64,000 bases of DNA, taken from positions 682,001-746,000 of the forward strand of contig CAVTLG010000014.1 of the NCBI GenBank assembly GCA_963735495.1, written 5' to 3'. This document shows positions 1 through 8,560 of this stretch, in pieces. The DNA comes from CAVTLG01 sp963735495 (GTDB lineage: Bacteria > Chloroflexota > Ktedonobacteria > Ktedonobacterales > Ktedonobacteraceae). The notes beneath the pieces are model-generated. The model was not told the origin of the DNA. It saw nothing but the letters and a program-made list of their open reading frames with translations, and did not search any database. The stretch's first letter is position 1; every line of letters starts with the position of its first letter. The translations under genes were made by a program, and so were the position numbers.

Positions 1-109
1 TGAAGATGGCGACGACAATGCATACGAGATAACGCGCGGATAACCCGGCTATCTGTTGCGTTTTCACGCGCAGCCGTATGCCTGTGTTTTGTCGCTGGAT
101 AACGTACAT
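1..109 (-). CDS. N-terminal fragment of a membrane protein, possibly a FecCD-type permease (cut by window edge)
   Basis: On the minus strand an ATG at 109 follows a GGGAGAA ribosome-binding site and opens a reading frame that runs off the window after 36 codons. The residues are basic for about 30 positions and then become hydrophobic (LVCIVVAIF), as at the entry to a first transmembrane helix. Iron/cobalamin ABC permeases of the FecCD family often begin this way, but so do many other membrane proteins. It is divergent from the damaged oxidoreductase gene that follows. Confidence 0.4.
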   Translation of the reverse strand, partial: MYVIQRQNTGIRLRVKTQQIAGLSARYLVCIVVAIF

Positions 110-149
110 CAATGTTCTCCCTTAGGCGGTTGGTCCGGTAAGGCCCTCT

Positions 150-965
150 GTGCTATGTGAGAAGCCGCTCTGTCTCTCACTGGCTGAGCTTGATCATATT
201 CTGGCTGTTGAGCAACGCACTGGAACCTATTGCAGCAGTGTGTTTCAATGGCTTTTTGGCTCAGGTGCACAACACCTCAAGCATTTGATCCAGGGAGAAG
301 CGTTAGGGCGGCTACTGGTAGGTGTCTGTCAGACAACGTGGTTCCGTGACGCGGTCTACTATCAGGTACCGTGGCGTGGCAAGTGGTCAACCGAGGGCGG
401 AGGGCCAACCATGGGGCATGGTATTCACGCGCTGAATCTTTTCTTGTGGCTGTTTGGAGACTGGGAAGAGGTCAGCGCGCTAACGGGTACGCTTGACCGC
501 GAGATAGAAGTAGAAGATGTCTCTCTGGCCATCGTACGCTTCAAAAACCGTGCTCTAGGAAGTATTGTGAATAGCGTCTTGTCTCCACGCGAGGAAACCT
601 ATTTGCGTTTCGACTTTCAAAAAGCCACGGTAGAATTAACAGCACTCTATGGTTATACCAATAAAGAATGGCGCTTTTCACCATTACCGTCATTGCACGA
701 CCCATCTGTGCTGGCGCGCTGGCAGGAACTTGCACAGGATCGACCTGCCTCACATACGACGCAACTCGCTCATGTGTTAGATAGTCTGGATCACGGGGTA
801 CGGCCCTTAGCCAGCACCGCTGATGTTCGTTCCACGCTGGAATGTATTACAGGCATTTACAAGTCTGCCGCCACAGGTCGCACAGTTCAACAAGGCTCGA
901 TTGTTGCAGGGGACCCATTCTACTCGCAGGTAGCCGGTCAAGTACTACAAGGACCTCAAAGATAA
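150..965 (+). pseudogene. Gfo/Idh/MocA oxidoreductase lacking its N-terminal NAD-binding domain
   Basis: The frame opens with a GTG and immediately shows VLCEKPL, the motif that in Gfo/Idh/MocA dehydrogenases normally follows a Rossmann NAD-binding domain of about 90 residues. That domain is absent: an in-frame TAG lies at 123-125 and the bases before it belong to a divergent frame. The remaining 271 residues look like an intact C-terminal alpha/beta substrate domain (GGGPTMGHGIHALNLFLWLFG resembles the conserved G-x-H-x-hydrophobic segment, here quoted in part). Family members use NAD(P) to oxidise sugars or related polyols, so this product should be inactive. It overlaps the next truncated gene by one base, which suggests they were once one sugar-catabolism operon. 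Confidence 0.75.
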
Positions 966-1453
966 TGAGAACAATTCAGAATGTCGCAGTCTTTCCTCTG
1001 CGCTTGCCGGTCACACAGACTCTGCGCTTTTCGTCAGGGAATGCGGGCACGGCAGGCGCTACCGCACTGTTTGTGCTGGTCAGGCTGACCGATAGTGAGG
1101 GAGCAATCGGCTGGGGTGAGGGACGACCTATGCCGCAATGGTCATATGAGACGGCGGAGTCAGTCACGACTGCCATTCGTAACTACCTGGCTCCCGCCAT
1201 TCTCGGTCAGGAGATAACCGACCGTTGGGGATTGCACAAACGCATGCACAACGCTATTGGCCGTGGTCCCAGTACAGGCTTTCCGATAGCAAAGGCGGCT
1301 GTAGATATGGCTGTGCATGATTTGTGTGCTCGCAGCGTGAAGTTGCCTCTCCGCTGCTACCTGGGCGGCGCTCATGATCGCGCGATGGTTGAACTCAGCT
1401 ATACACTTACTGCGCATGAAGAAGAGGCGGTGCGGAAAGAGGTCCTTATATAG
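965..1453 (+). pseudogene. Mandelate racemase/muconate lactonizing enzyme (enolase superfamily), C-terminally truncated
   Basis: The ATG overlaps the preceding stop (TAATG). The 162 residues match the N-terminal capping domain of the enolase superfamily: a basic start, a beta strand, GWGEG near residue 45, then AKAAVDMAVHDL and the entry to the barrel ending at a conserved-looking EEEAV helix. Family members are about 350-390 residues, and their C-terminal barrel with the Lys-x-Lys base and three metal ligands is missing. The frame ends at a TAG about ten bases after recognisable homology stops. The truncation point coincides with the truncation of the convergent gene that follows, so this is a rearrangement scar. 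The product is not expected to be catalytic. Confidence 0.75.
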
Positions 1454-2394
1454 GGCGAATCGCCCAGGTCATTCGGGTTCCAGCGGTCTCCCATGTAAAT
1501 AAAGGTTGTTCCCTGGTTCCCTGTGATAGGAAGGACAAAGGTCGTCTGAGAATTATAGGTATCGGTTCCCGTCGGCGCAAAGGTTGTCCATGTGGACCAG
1601 GGACCGGCGAGCGAGGTTGCGGTCGTGTATACGTTATTGTTCGTGTTCCAGCCGGTCAGATGGGATGCCAGGAGGTAATACAGCCCATTGGCCTTGAACA
1701 TCGCAGGTGCTTCATAATCAGCGAGGACTGCTACTGAGCTGACAACGCTCAGGTAGTCGGCAGAGAGTTGGTCTATACGCAAACCATTGGCGCGATCTTC
1801 GCTGAGCAAATAGGCGGTGCCGTCCGTATCCTGAAACAGGCTCATATCGCGACTCTGAAAGCCCAGGGGCTGAAAGCTTCCGTGATAGGTGTAATCCCCA
1901 CAGATGGTAGAACTTGTGGCAACCCCAACCTCTGCGGCGCTATAACTGGGAGTGTCTACATGCATATACATGACGTACTCCTGGGTTGTGCTGTTGTAGA
2001 TAACTTTGGGACGCTCAATAATGCGGTCCGGTCCCAGGTCGCCACTCGCTTGCTGGGTCAGAACGTCGTTCACAAACGTCCAATGCAGCAGGTCCGTTGA
2101 GGAATAACACGGCACATTCTGAAAGTATGCGCTCCCGGAAGCTTCGTTGGTCTTGTCTTCTCCAAACCAGTAGTACGTAGAACCAACCTGCGTGATGCCT
2201 CCACCATGTGCCTGAATCAGCTGGCCACTGCTGGCGCTCCAGGGAACTCCGGGTACAAAGCTTGTCGTAGCCGCTGCATAAGCACGAGAAGTTGCACTGA
2301 GGCCCAATGCCGTTGCCCCTACGATGATGAGTATGAGCCTCATACTCAAACCAGGCCTCTTCAATGGATGGATTTGCATACGGTGCAGAAACAT
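1399..2394 (-). pseudogene. Secreted GH43-like five-bladed beta-propeller glycosidase, C-terminally truncated
   Basis: The start is taken at 2394, behind AAGGAGGATATTCC, rather than at an upstream ATG in the same frame. A basic N-terminus and hydrophobic stretch (LILIIVGATALGLSA) ending in AYA form a signal peptide at about residues 20-45. The rest carries repeated strands typical of glycoside hydrolase family 43-like propellers: ITQVGSTYYWFGEDK, ERPKVIYN, SRDMSLFQDTDGTAYLL, YEAPAMFK and FIYMGDRWNPNDLGDS. In relatives the last motif is followed by strand residues and a further C-terminal domain. Here the sequence departs into unrelated residues within five codons and stops at 1399, overlapping the truncated enolase-superfamily gene antisense. 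Secretion and carbohydrate binding are inferred. Activity is doubtful. Confidence 0.65.
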
Positions 2395-2595
2395 GGAATA
2401 TCCTCCTTGATGTCTGAGAATGCGGGTAAAGAACAAAACATTCTCATATTCCGGTCGACACGTTGGCTAGAATACGCTGGTCGCCCTTCATTTTTCGTAT
2501 CCGCCTCTTCTGGATTGCAGGTCTATTACCCTCAGATACTTCTCGCAAAGGCTTCTCGATGAAGGGCCTCATTATAAGTCTATCTGGATTAATGG

Positions 2596-2620
2596 TAATT
2601 GTCAATAATGTTGACAATTA
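2596..2620. promoter_or_regulatory. Perfect 10-bp inverted repeat, operator candidate
   Basis: TAATTGTCAA and TTGACAATTA are exact reverse complements separated by five bases (TAATG). The site lies about 200 bases upstream of the secreted glycosidase-like gene on the minus strand. The shape fits a dimeric GntR- or LacI-type repressor site, as expected for sugar genes. The rest of the 2395-2818 interval holds no gene I can support. Confidence 0.5.
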
Positions 2621-2818
2621 AAACCTGGAGCATACATAGTGGGCAAAAGGGCTGAAATGGGTCGTTGTTGACGAATGAGGAAAATTTATTTGAAGAAGCA
2701 TTGCTCTCCTCTACGCGTGATCATCCAGCGAGTCCTCATCTATTGCAAACAAGGACTCGCTAGCCAGACCGTGCTTGATCTCTATCAAGCTTTGCACTGG
2801 CTTGCAATGAAACAGGTA

Positions 2819-3490
2819 TTATGGGAGTGCTATCACGATACGATTATCAACTTCGCTGACACCGGGCGCGGACCAGGCGGCTTCCTCGGCGGCCTTTTTC
2901 TCCGCATAGGAATGCACGGTGCCACGCAGGATGACCTTTCTGCCATCCACTTCAACCGTGATATGCTGGGCATCCGTCTCTGCGTTGCGGACAAGCTCCT
3001 TCTCGATGTTCTGTTTCAGATCTGATGGCGACACACCAGGTCTGACGACAATAAGATTGCTTATACCTCTAATACCTGCTATGTGGCGTACGGCACGCTC
3101 GGCATCCATCTTTTGGAAGCCATATTCTACCTCGCCTTTGAGTGTCACCCACCCCTGGCTGACGGTCACATCTATTTTGCCTGCTGGAATGCCCGCATCC
3201 CACCTGAGAGCATTAAGCACAGCAGCGGCAAGATCTGTATCGGTACGTTCAGCAAAACCTGGTAGGCGTACCTCGATGTCGTTGACCACCGCCTTGACAC
3301 CATGTACGCGGTGAGCCGCAGCCCCCGCAGCCAGCTTTTTTATGTACGAGTCGACCCAGCCAGTTAATGTGGCGATGCCATCGGTAACTGCCACGCCGAT
3401 TTCGTTTGGTCGCACGCGTGTATCCCACTTCAGCTCATCCAGGATGTCTCTCTGGATCTCTTCATCCGTACGAGCACTAACCGTCGTCAT
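2819..3490 (-). CDS. Triple BON-domain protein
   Basis: The start at 3490 is chosen because GGAGATAAACAAC precedes it; the frame stays open upstream but with no credible start. The 223 residues consist of three BON domains (about 10-75, 85-150, 155-222), each with the alpha-beta-beta-alpha-beta pattern and a central Gly, as in GIATLTGWVDSY, GWVTLKGEVEYG and RKVILRGTVHSY. BON domains bind phospholipid or ligands and occur in stress proteins such as OsmY, but there is no signal peptide here, so the protein should be cytoplasmic. It is divergent from the DnaJ/MerR pair and shares with it a mirror-symmetric promoter region, which suggests a common stress response. Confidence 0.8.
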   Translation of the reverse strand: MTTVSARTDEEIQRDILDELKWDTRVRPNEIGVAVTDGIATLTGWVDSYIKKLAAGAAAHRVHGVKAVVNDIEVRLPGFAERTDTDLAAAVLNALRWDAGIPAGKIDVTVSQGWVTLKGEVEYGFQKMDAERAVRHIAGIRGISNLIVVRPGVSPSDLKQNIEKELVRNAETDAQHITVEVDGRKVILRGTVHSYAEKKAAEEAAWSAPGVSEVDNRIVIALP

Positions 3491-3698
3491 GTTGTTTATC
3501 TCCTTTCCATTCTTCGCAGTCTTCAGGCTGTTTATTACAGCCGGGCATGTATTCAGGGTTTCAGACCACTCGACGTTTCTGCATATCTGCAATGGGAATC
3601 CGAGCGTATCTCCACACTCAAAAGAAAGAGTTCGTCTCACTCTTAAGATATGCGAAGGAGACAATGGCCCAAGACCCTGGTATTGTCATCACCATAAA

Positions 3699-3820
3699 GA
3701 GTATAGGGCTGTCGGCGTAACGTTGTCAAGTATTTATCTCATCTGCTGTTAGTGCGAAATAAAAATAGTAGATGTGGTAATATAAATACTTGACAGCATT
3801 GTATCTACAACCCTATACTC
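3699..3820. promoter_or_regulatory. Mirror-image divergent sigma-70 promoters
   Basis: Plus strand: TTGACA at 3790-3795, 18-bp spacer, TATACT at 3814-3819. Minus strand: TTGACA (3724-3729) and TATACT (3700-3705) with the same spacer length. The identity extends further: ATAAATAC directly precedes each -35 and CCC precedes each -10, so 3699-3708 and 3724-3737 are exact reverse complements of 3811-3820 and 3782-3795. The plus promoter serves the dnaJ-like gene, the minus promoter the BON gene. Confidence 0.75.
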
Positions 3821-3918
3821 TCTACTGAAACTGACCCGGTGATGAGAGCATGGCACCTCAAACAGCAGAGTGCATGGCTAATGTTCTTTCTGTCTCACAC
3901 TGCAAGGGGATTAGACTC

Positions 3919-4908
3919 ATGGCCGTTGACTATAAAGACTATTACAAGATTCTGGGTGTGGATAAAAACGCGAGTCAGCAAGATATTCAGAAAGCATATC
4001 GCAAGCTGGCACGCAAGTATCACCCGGACGTCAATCCGGGTGATAAGGCTGCCGAGGAGCAATTTAAGGAGATCAACGAAGCCCATGAAGTACTGTCAGA
4101 CCAGGAGAAGCGTAAACAGTATGATGAACTAGACAGATATTACCAACAACATGGTCGCTGGCCCGGGTCTTCTACATCGACGGGAGCACCCGGCGCAGGT
4201 AGTAGGCGTACGACAGGGTATCGCACCATGAATGAGGAAGATCTGAACGACCTCTTTGGTGGAGCTTCTCCATTCTCTGATTTCTTCGAGACCTACTTTG
4301 GTTCAGGCGTACGGAGCGCAACAGGGGGGCAAACGCGCAGGGCAGGACCAGCCGGACGCAGTGCCTATGCTTCAACCGGTGAGGATAGTGAGGCAGAAAT
4401 AGATGTTACTCTGGCCGAGGCCTATCGGGGAGGAACGCGCGTGCTCGAACTGACCGCACCTGATGGCGCAAAACGTCGCCTGGAAGTAAAGATACCAGCA
4501 GGCGTGGATGAAGGTTCTCGTATACGCATCGCCGGTCAAGGCGCGGGGCGAGGTGATCTCTATCTGCGTGTGCATATAGTGCCAGATCCACGCTTCACAC
4601 GGGAAGGGACCACGCTGCGCACACACATCGACGTTCCTCTCGTCACGGCCATGCTTGGTGGCGAGACGCAGGTGCCAACACCCGATGGACGTCGACTTTT
4701 ATTACGCATTCCAGAGGGGACACCCAATGGCAAAGTGTTCCGCCTGCGTGGGCAGGGGATGCCGATCCAGGGAAAACCAGAGCTGCGAGGTGATCTCTAT
4801 GTTGAAGTGAGGGTGGTGTTGCCAACGCACCTGAACGCTGAGCAACGCCGTCTCTTCGCTGCCTTTGCCCGTTCAATTGGCTATACGGGCGAGGCGACAG
4901 CGGTATGA
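3919..4908 (+). CDS. cbpA: DnaJ-family co-chaperone, CbpA type
   Basis: The ATG at 3919 follows AAGGGGA with eight bases of spacing; the upstream in-frame ATG has no such signal. Residues 1-70 form a J domain (YYKILGVDKNAS) with the DnaK-stimulating HPD at 35-37. A Gly/Phe-rich linker of about 90 residues follows, then the two beta C-terminal peptide-binding domains (ADGAKR-type strands and RIPEGTPNGKVFRLRGQGMP). No CxxCxGxG zinc-finger repeats are present, which separates it from canonical DnaJ and makes it a type II/CbpA protein. The 329-residue length is usual. It overlaps the downstream MerR-like gene, matching the known cbpA-cbpM arrangement in which the second protein modulates the first. 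It acts with DnaK in the cytoplasm. Confidence 0.9.
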   Translation: MAVDYKDYYKILGVDKNASQQDIQKAYRKLARKYHPDVNPGDKAAEEQFKEINEAHEVLSDQEKRKQYDELDRYYQQHGRWPGSSTSTGAPGAGSRRTTGYRTMNEEDLNDLFGGASPFSDFFETYFGSGVRSATGGQTRRAGPAGRSAYASTGEDSEAEIDVTLAEAYRGGTRVLELTAPDGAKRRLEVKIPAGVDEGSRIRIAGQGAGRGDLYLRVHIVPDPRFTREGTTLRTHIDVPLVTAMLGGETQVPTPDGRRLLLRIPEGTPNGKVFRLRGQGMPIQGKPELRGDLYVEVRVVLPTHLNAEQRRLFAAFARSIGYTGEATAV

Positions 4909-4922
4909 AGAAAGGAGCAATC

Positions 4923-5288
4923 ATGGATGAACAGCAGGTGACGCATATTGTATTCCAGCAATACCGCTCTTCCTCAGCATATAGCGAGCGGGAGACGGCC
5001 ATGGCAAGCCATCTGAGTATTGCTACGTTGCGTCGTCTACGCGCACAGGGCCTTGTTGAAGGGGAAGAGACCAGCGGGAAATTGCGCTATAGTGAGGAAG
5101 AGATCCTACAACTGCGACGGATTCGTCGGTTGCAGCGTGACATGGGTGTCAATCTGGCGGGCATCGAGGTGATTCTGCGTCTGCTCAAGCGCCTGGAGGT
5201 AGCACACCTGGAGCTAGAACAGGAGAGAAACACAGCCTATAAACGCGAGGAAGGACAGACCCCAAACCGGAGAGGGAAAGAGCAATGA
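4923..5288 (+). CDS. MerR-like HTH protein, CbpM/HspR type
   Basis: The frame first opens with an ATG that overlaps the dnaJ stop, but AAGGAG at 4912-4917 points to the ATG at 4923 as the start. The 121 residues contain a MerR-type winged helix (ASHLSIATLRRLRAQGLV, then RYSEEEILQLRRIRRL) and a C-terminal coiled segment (NLAGIEVILRLLKRLE). There is no C-terminal metal-binding Cys cluster, so it belongs to the HspR/CbpM branch and not the metal sensors. In known pairs it either represses heat-shock genes or inhibits the J-domain partner. The mirrored promoters upstream of dnaJ are a possible target (inference). Confidence 0.8.
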   Translation: MDEQQVTHIVFQQYRSSSAYSERETAMASHLSIATLRRLRAQGLVEGEETSGKLRYSEEEILQLRRIRRLQRDMGVNLAGIEVILRLLKRLEVAHLELEQERNTAYKREEGQTPNRRGKEQ

Positions 5289-5349
5289 ACATTCCAAAAT
5301 GCTCCTATTGTCTCCCCTCTGGAGCCGTTCTGTATATGGGGCTTGAACG

Positions 5350-5369
5350 ATAGGATATACTGATCCTAT
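5350..5369. promoter_or_regulatory. Short inverted repeat before the aldehyde dehydrogenase gene
   Basis: ATAGGAT and ATCCTAT are exact reverse complements separated by six bases, about 150 bases upstream of the dehydrogenase start. It could be an operator. No better promoter was recognised in 5289-5520. Confidence 0.3.
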
Positions 5370-5520
5370 GCCAGGGGGAAAGAATGGCCCGCCAACGCAC
5401 GGGAAATCAAAGGGCCTGGCAGATCAGCATCTGGCGTTTCGCCTGACGTCGCCAGAGAAGCAGACAATGAAGAGACATTGGAGCAATGTCTATAGACCTG
5501 GACGCTAGAAGGAAAAAGCG

Positions 5521-7014
5521 ATGTCCCTCAAACCTACCAATGCAGCCGCATCTCCTCAGGAACAGGGCATTCAACAGCAGTTGATGCTGGTGGATAATCA
5601 ATGGGTTCCCAGCGCAAATAACCAGTTTCTCACGATTGAGAATCCGGCCAATCGTCAGATCCTGGCCCAGGTTCCGCGTGCGATGGCGGAAGATGTCGAT
5701 AGAGCGGTGCGCGTTGCCGCGCGGGCTTTTGTTTCCTGGAAGCGTGAAGTGCCCCGCGAACGCGGAAAACGCCTTTTAAAGATTGCGGATGCTCTGGAAG
5801 CGGAAAGCGAGCATTTAGCCCGTCTCGTCGCGAGCGAAACCGGGAACGCTCTGCGCATGCAGAGTCGCCCGGAAGTGCTGACAACGATTGATATCTTTCG
5901 CTATTTTGGCGGCCTGGCAGGAGAATTAAAGGGCGAAACGCACGCGCTGGGAGAACACGTACTGAGCTATACCCGACGCGAACCGTATGGCGTTGTGGGC
6001 GCTATTGTGCCCTGGAATGTGCCACTGATGCTCTCAGCGCTCAAGATTGCGCCTGCGCTTTGCGCAGGCAATACGCTGGTCCTGAAGGCTGCTGAGGATG
6101 CGCCGCTGGCCGTTCTGGAGATGGCGCGGATCTGCGCGAAATTTTTGCCGGATGGGGTGCTCAATGTGCTGACCGGCCTGGGAGAAGAATGCGGCGCACC
6201 GTTAGCACAGCATCCTCTGGTGCAGAAGCTCTCCTTCACCGGCTCGACCGAGGTGGGCAAGTCGATTATGCATGCGGCCAGCGAACGCATTGTGCCGGTT
6301 TCTCTCGAACTGGGAGGAAAGAGTCCCTCTATCGTCTTTCCCGATGCTGATGATCCTGCCATTGTGGACGGCGTCATCGCCGCGATGCGTTTTACGCGCC
6401 AGGGCCAGGCTTGCACTGCTGGTTCACGTCTCTTCCTCCACACATCTATCTTCGATGCCTTTCTGGACAAACTGGTCACGAAACTGCGCGCGCTCAAGAT
6501 CGGCGATCCGCTGGATGAAGCCACCGATATCGGAGCTTTGATTAATCAGAAGCAATTCGAGCGCGTTTGCGCGTATATCCAGGATGGTATGGAGCAGCCA
6601 GCGAGCCGACTCGTGACTGGAGGGCTGCCTGGTCGTTTTTTAACGCAGGGCTATTTCCTTGAACCAACGGTCTTTGCGCAGGCACGCAACGAGTGGCGCA
6701 TTTCCCAGGAGGAGATCTTTGGACCCGTGCTGGTCGCTATTCCCTGGACAGAAGAGGGCGAGGTGGTGCGTATGGCCAATGAAAGTCACTATGGTCTGGC
6801 TGCCTATATCTGGACGCATGATGTTGCCAAAGGCTTGCGCATGGCTCATGCGGTCGAAGCTGGCTTTGTGCAGATGAATCAAGGCAAACAACAGGTCTCC
6901 AGCCAGTCCTATGGGGGATATAAACAAAGCGGCATTGGGCGCGAATTTTCGCTTGAAAGTATGCTTGAGAGTTTTACCCAACGCAAAAATGTCACCGTCA
7001 ATCTGGCATGGTAA
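5521..7014 (+). CDS. NAD(P)-dependent aldehyde dehydrogenase
   Basis: The 497-residue product has the full aldehyde dehydrogenase layout. It shows the oxyanion-site Asn in VPWNVPLM, the cofactor-binding Lys in NTLVLKAAEDAPL, the Gly-rich FTGSTEVGK, the general base Glu in SLELGGKSP, and the catalytic Cys in RQGQACTAGSR. EEIFGPVL and GYKQSGIGRE near the C-terminus close the active site. It oxidises an aldehyde to the acid in the cytoplasm. Relatives act on betaine aldehyde, benzaldehyde or aliphatic aldehydes and the substrate cannot be read from sequence. GAAGGAAAAAGCG precedes the ATG. It stands alone between the heat-shock pair and the copper island. Confidence 0.92.
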   Translation: MSLKPTNAAASPQEQGIQQQLMLVDNQWVPSANNQFLTIENPANRQILAQVPRAMAEDVDRAVRVAARAFVSWKREVPRERGKRLLKIADALEAESEHLARLVASETGNALRMQSRPEVLTTIDIFRYFGGLAGELKGETHALGEHVLSYTRREPYGVVGAIVPWNVPLMLSALKIAPALCAGNTLVLKAAEDAPLAVLEMARICAKFLPDGVLNVLTGLGEECGAPLAQHPLVQKLSFTGSTEVGKSIMHAASERIVPVSLELGGKSPSIVFPDADDPAIVDGVIAAMRFTRQGQACTAGSRLFLHTSIFDAFLDKLVTKLRALKIGDPLDEATDIGALINQKQFERVCAYIQDGMEQPASRLVTGGLPGRFLTQGYFLEPTVFAQARNEWRISQEEIFGPVLVAIPWTEEGEVVRMANESHYGLAAYIWTHDVAKGLRMAHAVEAGFVQMNQGKQQVSSQSYGGYKQSGIGREFSLESMLESFTQRKNVTVNLAW

Positions 7015-7195
7015 ACAGCTGATTCTGCTGATCTTTACCCAAATTGAGGCAGGATCAAATACAGAACCTGTAAATTCCTGGTCAAGATAAGATAAAGCAG
7101 TTGAAACCTCTTTCTCGCGACGCAATGCGCCCAAGAAAGGATGTATATGGATGGTAGCGATTCTTCCACATACATCCCATCAGCGTGTGCTGAAA

Positions 7196-8158
7196 TCACG
7201 CTGTTTGCGTTGAACCTTGCGCCGATTGTTTTACCTCGTCGGCTGGTTGTTTTTGGGTCACGTGTGCAGGAGATGCTTTCGGCCAACAGGTGAGCGCCAT
7301 GATAATGAGCAACAAGCCTGAATTGAAATCAGTGGCCATGCCGGTGAGGATCATACCAAAGCCTTCAGCCCCCCACCAGATGATCGCGCTCACCACAATA
7401 GAGGCAATCAAGAAGGAGCGCAACTGCTCTTCTTTGACAAATGCTATCCCAGCTCCGAGCGCAAGAAACACGACGATCAGCACAATGTTCAAGGGGATTT
7501 CAGCATTGGCCGTGATCGTTGAAAGTCCATTCAGCAGAGGATCAACAAGAAAGGTATTGAGTCCTCCCTGACCGACCATACCGCCAACAGCTTGCGAGAT
7601 CTGACCCGACTGCCACCAGTAGGGTTGCAGTTGCAGCAGAGCCGCAAAGACCCAGAAGCCAGCAAAGTACCAACGAAAATGAGAACGGGGCAGGAGCGTG
7701 CTCTCGGCCTCATCTGCTGAGGCTGCACTGGAGGATTTTCGAGGATAGATCAGCAGGCCCAGGAGCGGATAGAGCAGAACAGCTCCGGGTGCTCCGGTAA
7801 GCACTCCTGCCTGTCCGGTGAGCAACATACTCATGCCTTCCCCGGCGTACCAGACGATCAACGCCCACACGATGGATGCGATCACCGTCCATTTTACCCA
7901 GCGCCCAGAGAGAAAGAGCAGACCCAGGATAATCTGCACCACTGCAATGAGCAGATTTACTATGATGAGGTTATGTGTGGTCACGTCAATAATCCACTGC
8001 AGACTTGCTGCCACAAACCCCGGCTGGGAATCTACTATTGGGGCCATCACTCCATTCACCATGTTCATGGTGAACATCTGCGGCTGTAGCTGTAAAAGTC
8101 CAACGCAGAGCCACAATGCTCCAATGATCTGGCGTAACCGCTTCTGTGTGAGTAGCAT
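7196..8158 (-). CDS. Integral membrane protein with internal duplication, unknown function
   Basis: The 320-residue product has about eight hydrophobic helices arranged as two homologous halves. Each half begins with a W-x-LLQLQP segment (GLLQLQPQM near 20, ALLQLQPYW near 170), continues with a helix containing NLLIAVVQIILG or NIVLIVVFLALG, and ends with IVWYAGEGMSMLLTG or IIWWGAEGFGMILTG followed by an LLYPLLGLL-type helix. The C-terminal 30 residues are hydrophilic. I do not recognise a named family. The A/GEG(F/M)xM(I/L)LTG motifs, with paired Met, could line a metal or quinone site, but that is speculation. It lies at the head of a copper island, behind a promoter element repeated before the YtkA-like gene. 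Confidence 0.75.
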   Translation of the reverse strand: MLLTQKRLRQIIGALWLCVGLLQLQPQMFTMNMVNGVMAPIVDSQPGFVAASLQWIIDVTTHNLIIVNLLIAVVQIILGLLFLSGRWVKWTVIASIVWALIVWYAGEGMSMLLTGQAGVLTGAPGAVLLYPLLGLLIYPRKSSSAASADEAESTLLPRSHFRWYFAGFWVFAALLQLQPYWWQSGQISQAVGGMVGQGGLNTFLVDPLLNGLSTITANAEIPLNIVLIVVFLALGAGIAFVKEEQLRSFLIASIVVSAIIWWGAEGFGMILTGMATDFNSGLLLIIMALTCWPKASPAHVTQKQPADEVKQSAQGSTQTA

Positions 8159-8385
8159 AAAGGTATCGTTTCCTTTCCAAACAAACGAGCAGATGTATAG
8201 AGAGCCATATGCGTGCTCGTCGTGATAACCTGTACGTCCAAATGTATCTTCGTATGATCGCGGGGGAAAAATAGCCTTTTCCTTAGGAGGTGGAACAATT
8301 GATAAACATAAATATATTTGCTTCCTACTTGTGTTTTCTCAATCGGCGTGCCATCTCCAAATACCATGCAACTGCTCTCTTAAAA

Positions 8386-8445
8386 ATTATAGGGTGAAGT
8401 GTATGCTCTGTCCATTGGGAGAAGTCCCTAGTTTTCCTGTAAGGT
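8386..8445 (-). promoter_or_regulatory. Promoter with upstream element, copy A
   Basis: Read on the minus strand: -35 TGGACA (8409-8414), 17-bp spacer, -10 TATAAT (8386-8391), directed at the duplicated membrane protein gene. Just upstream of the -35 lies an element, ACCTTACAGGAAAAC then TAGGG and TCTCCCAAT, that recurs almost base for base before the -35 at 9100-9105. The 8159-8427 stretch otherwise holds only the leader of the membrane gene. Confidence 0.6.
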
Positions 8446-8520
8446 GGAAAGAGAAGTCCAGGAGAGCAAAACTGTGAAAAGCGTAAAGCCGATCAGGGCC
8501 AGTAAAAACTTTTTATACAT
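8428..8520 (-). CDS. Possible 30-residue single-span membrane peptide
   Basis: An ATG at 8520, behind AAAGGGAACCGCTT, opens a frame for MYKKFLLALIGFTLFTVLLS and ten further residues, ending in TAG at 8428-8430. The layout (two lysines, then a 17-residue hydrophobic helix) fits a small membrane peptide. It follows the YtkA-like gene by 40 bases on the same strand. The stop lies inside the repeated promoter element. Coding status is uncertain because of the length. Confidence 0.4.
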   Translation of the reverse strand: MYKKFLLALIGFTLFTVLLSWTSLSTLQEN

Positions 8521-8560
8521 AAGCGGTTCCCTTTGGAGTACTTCCTGATGGGGTGCTCCT

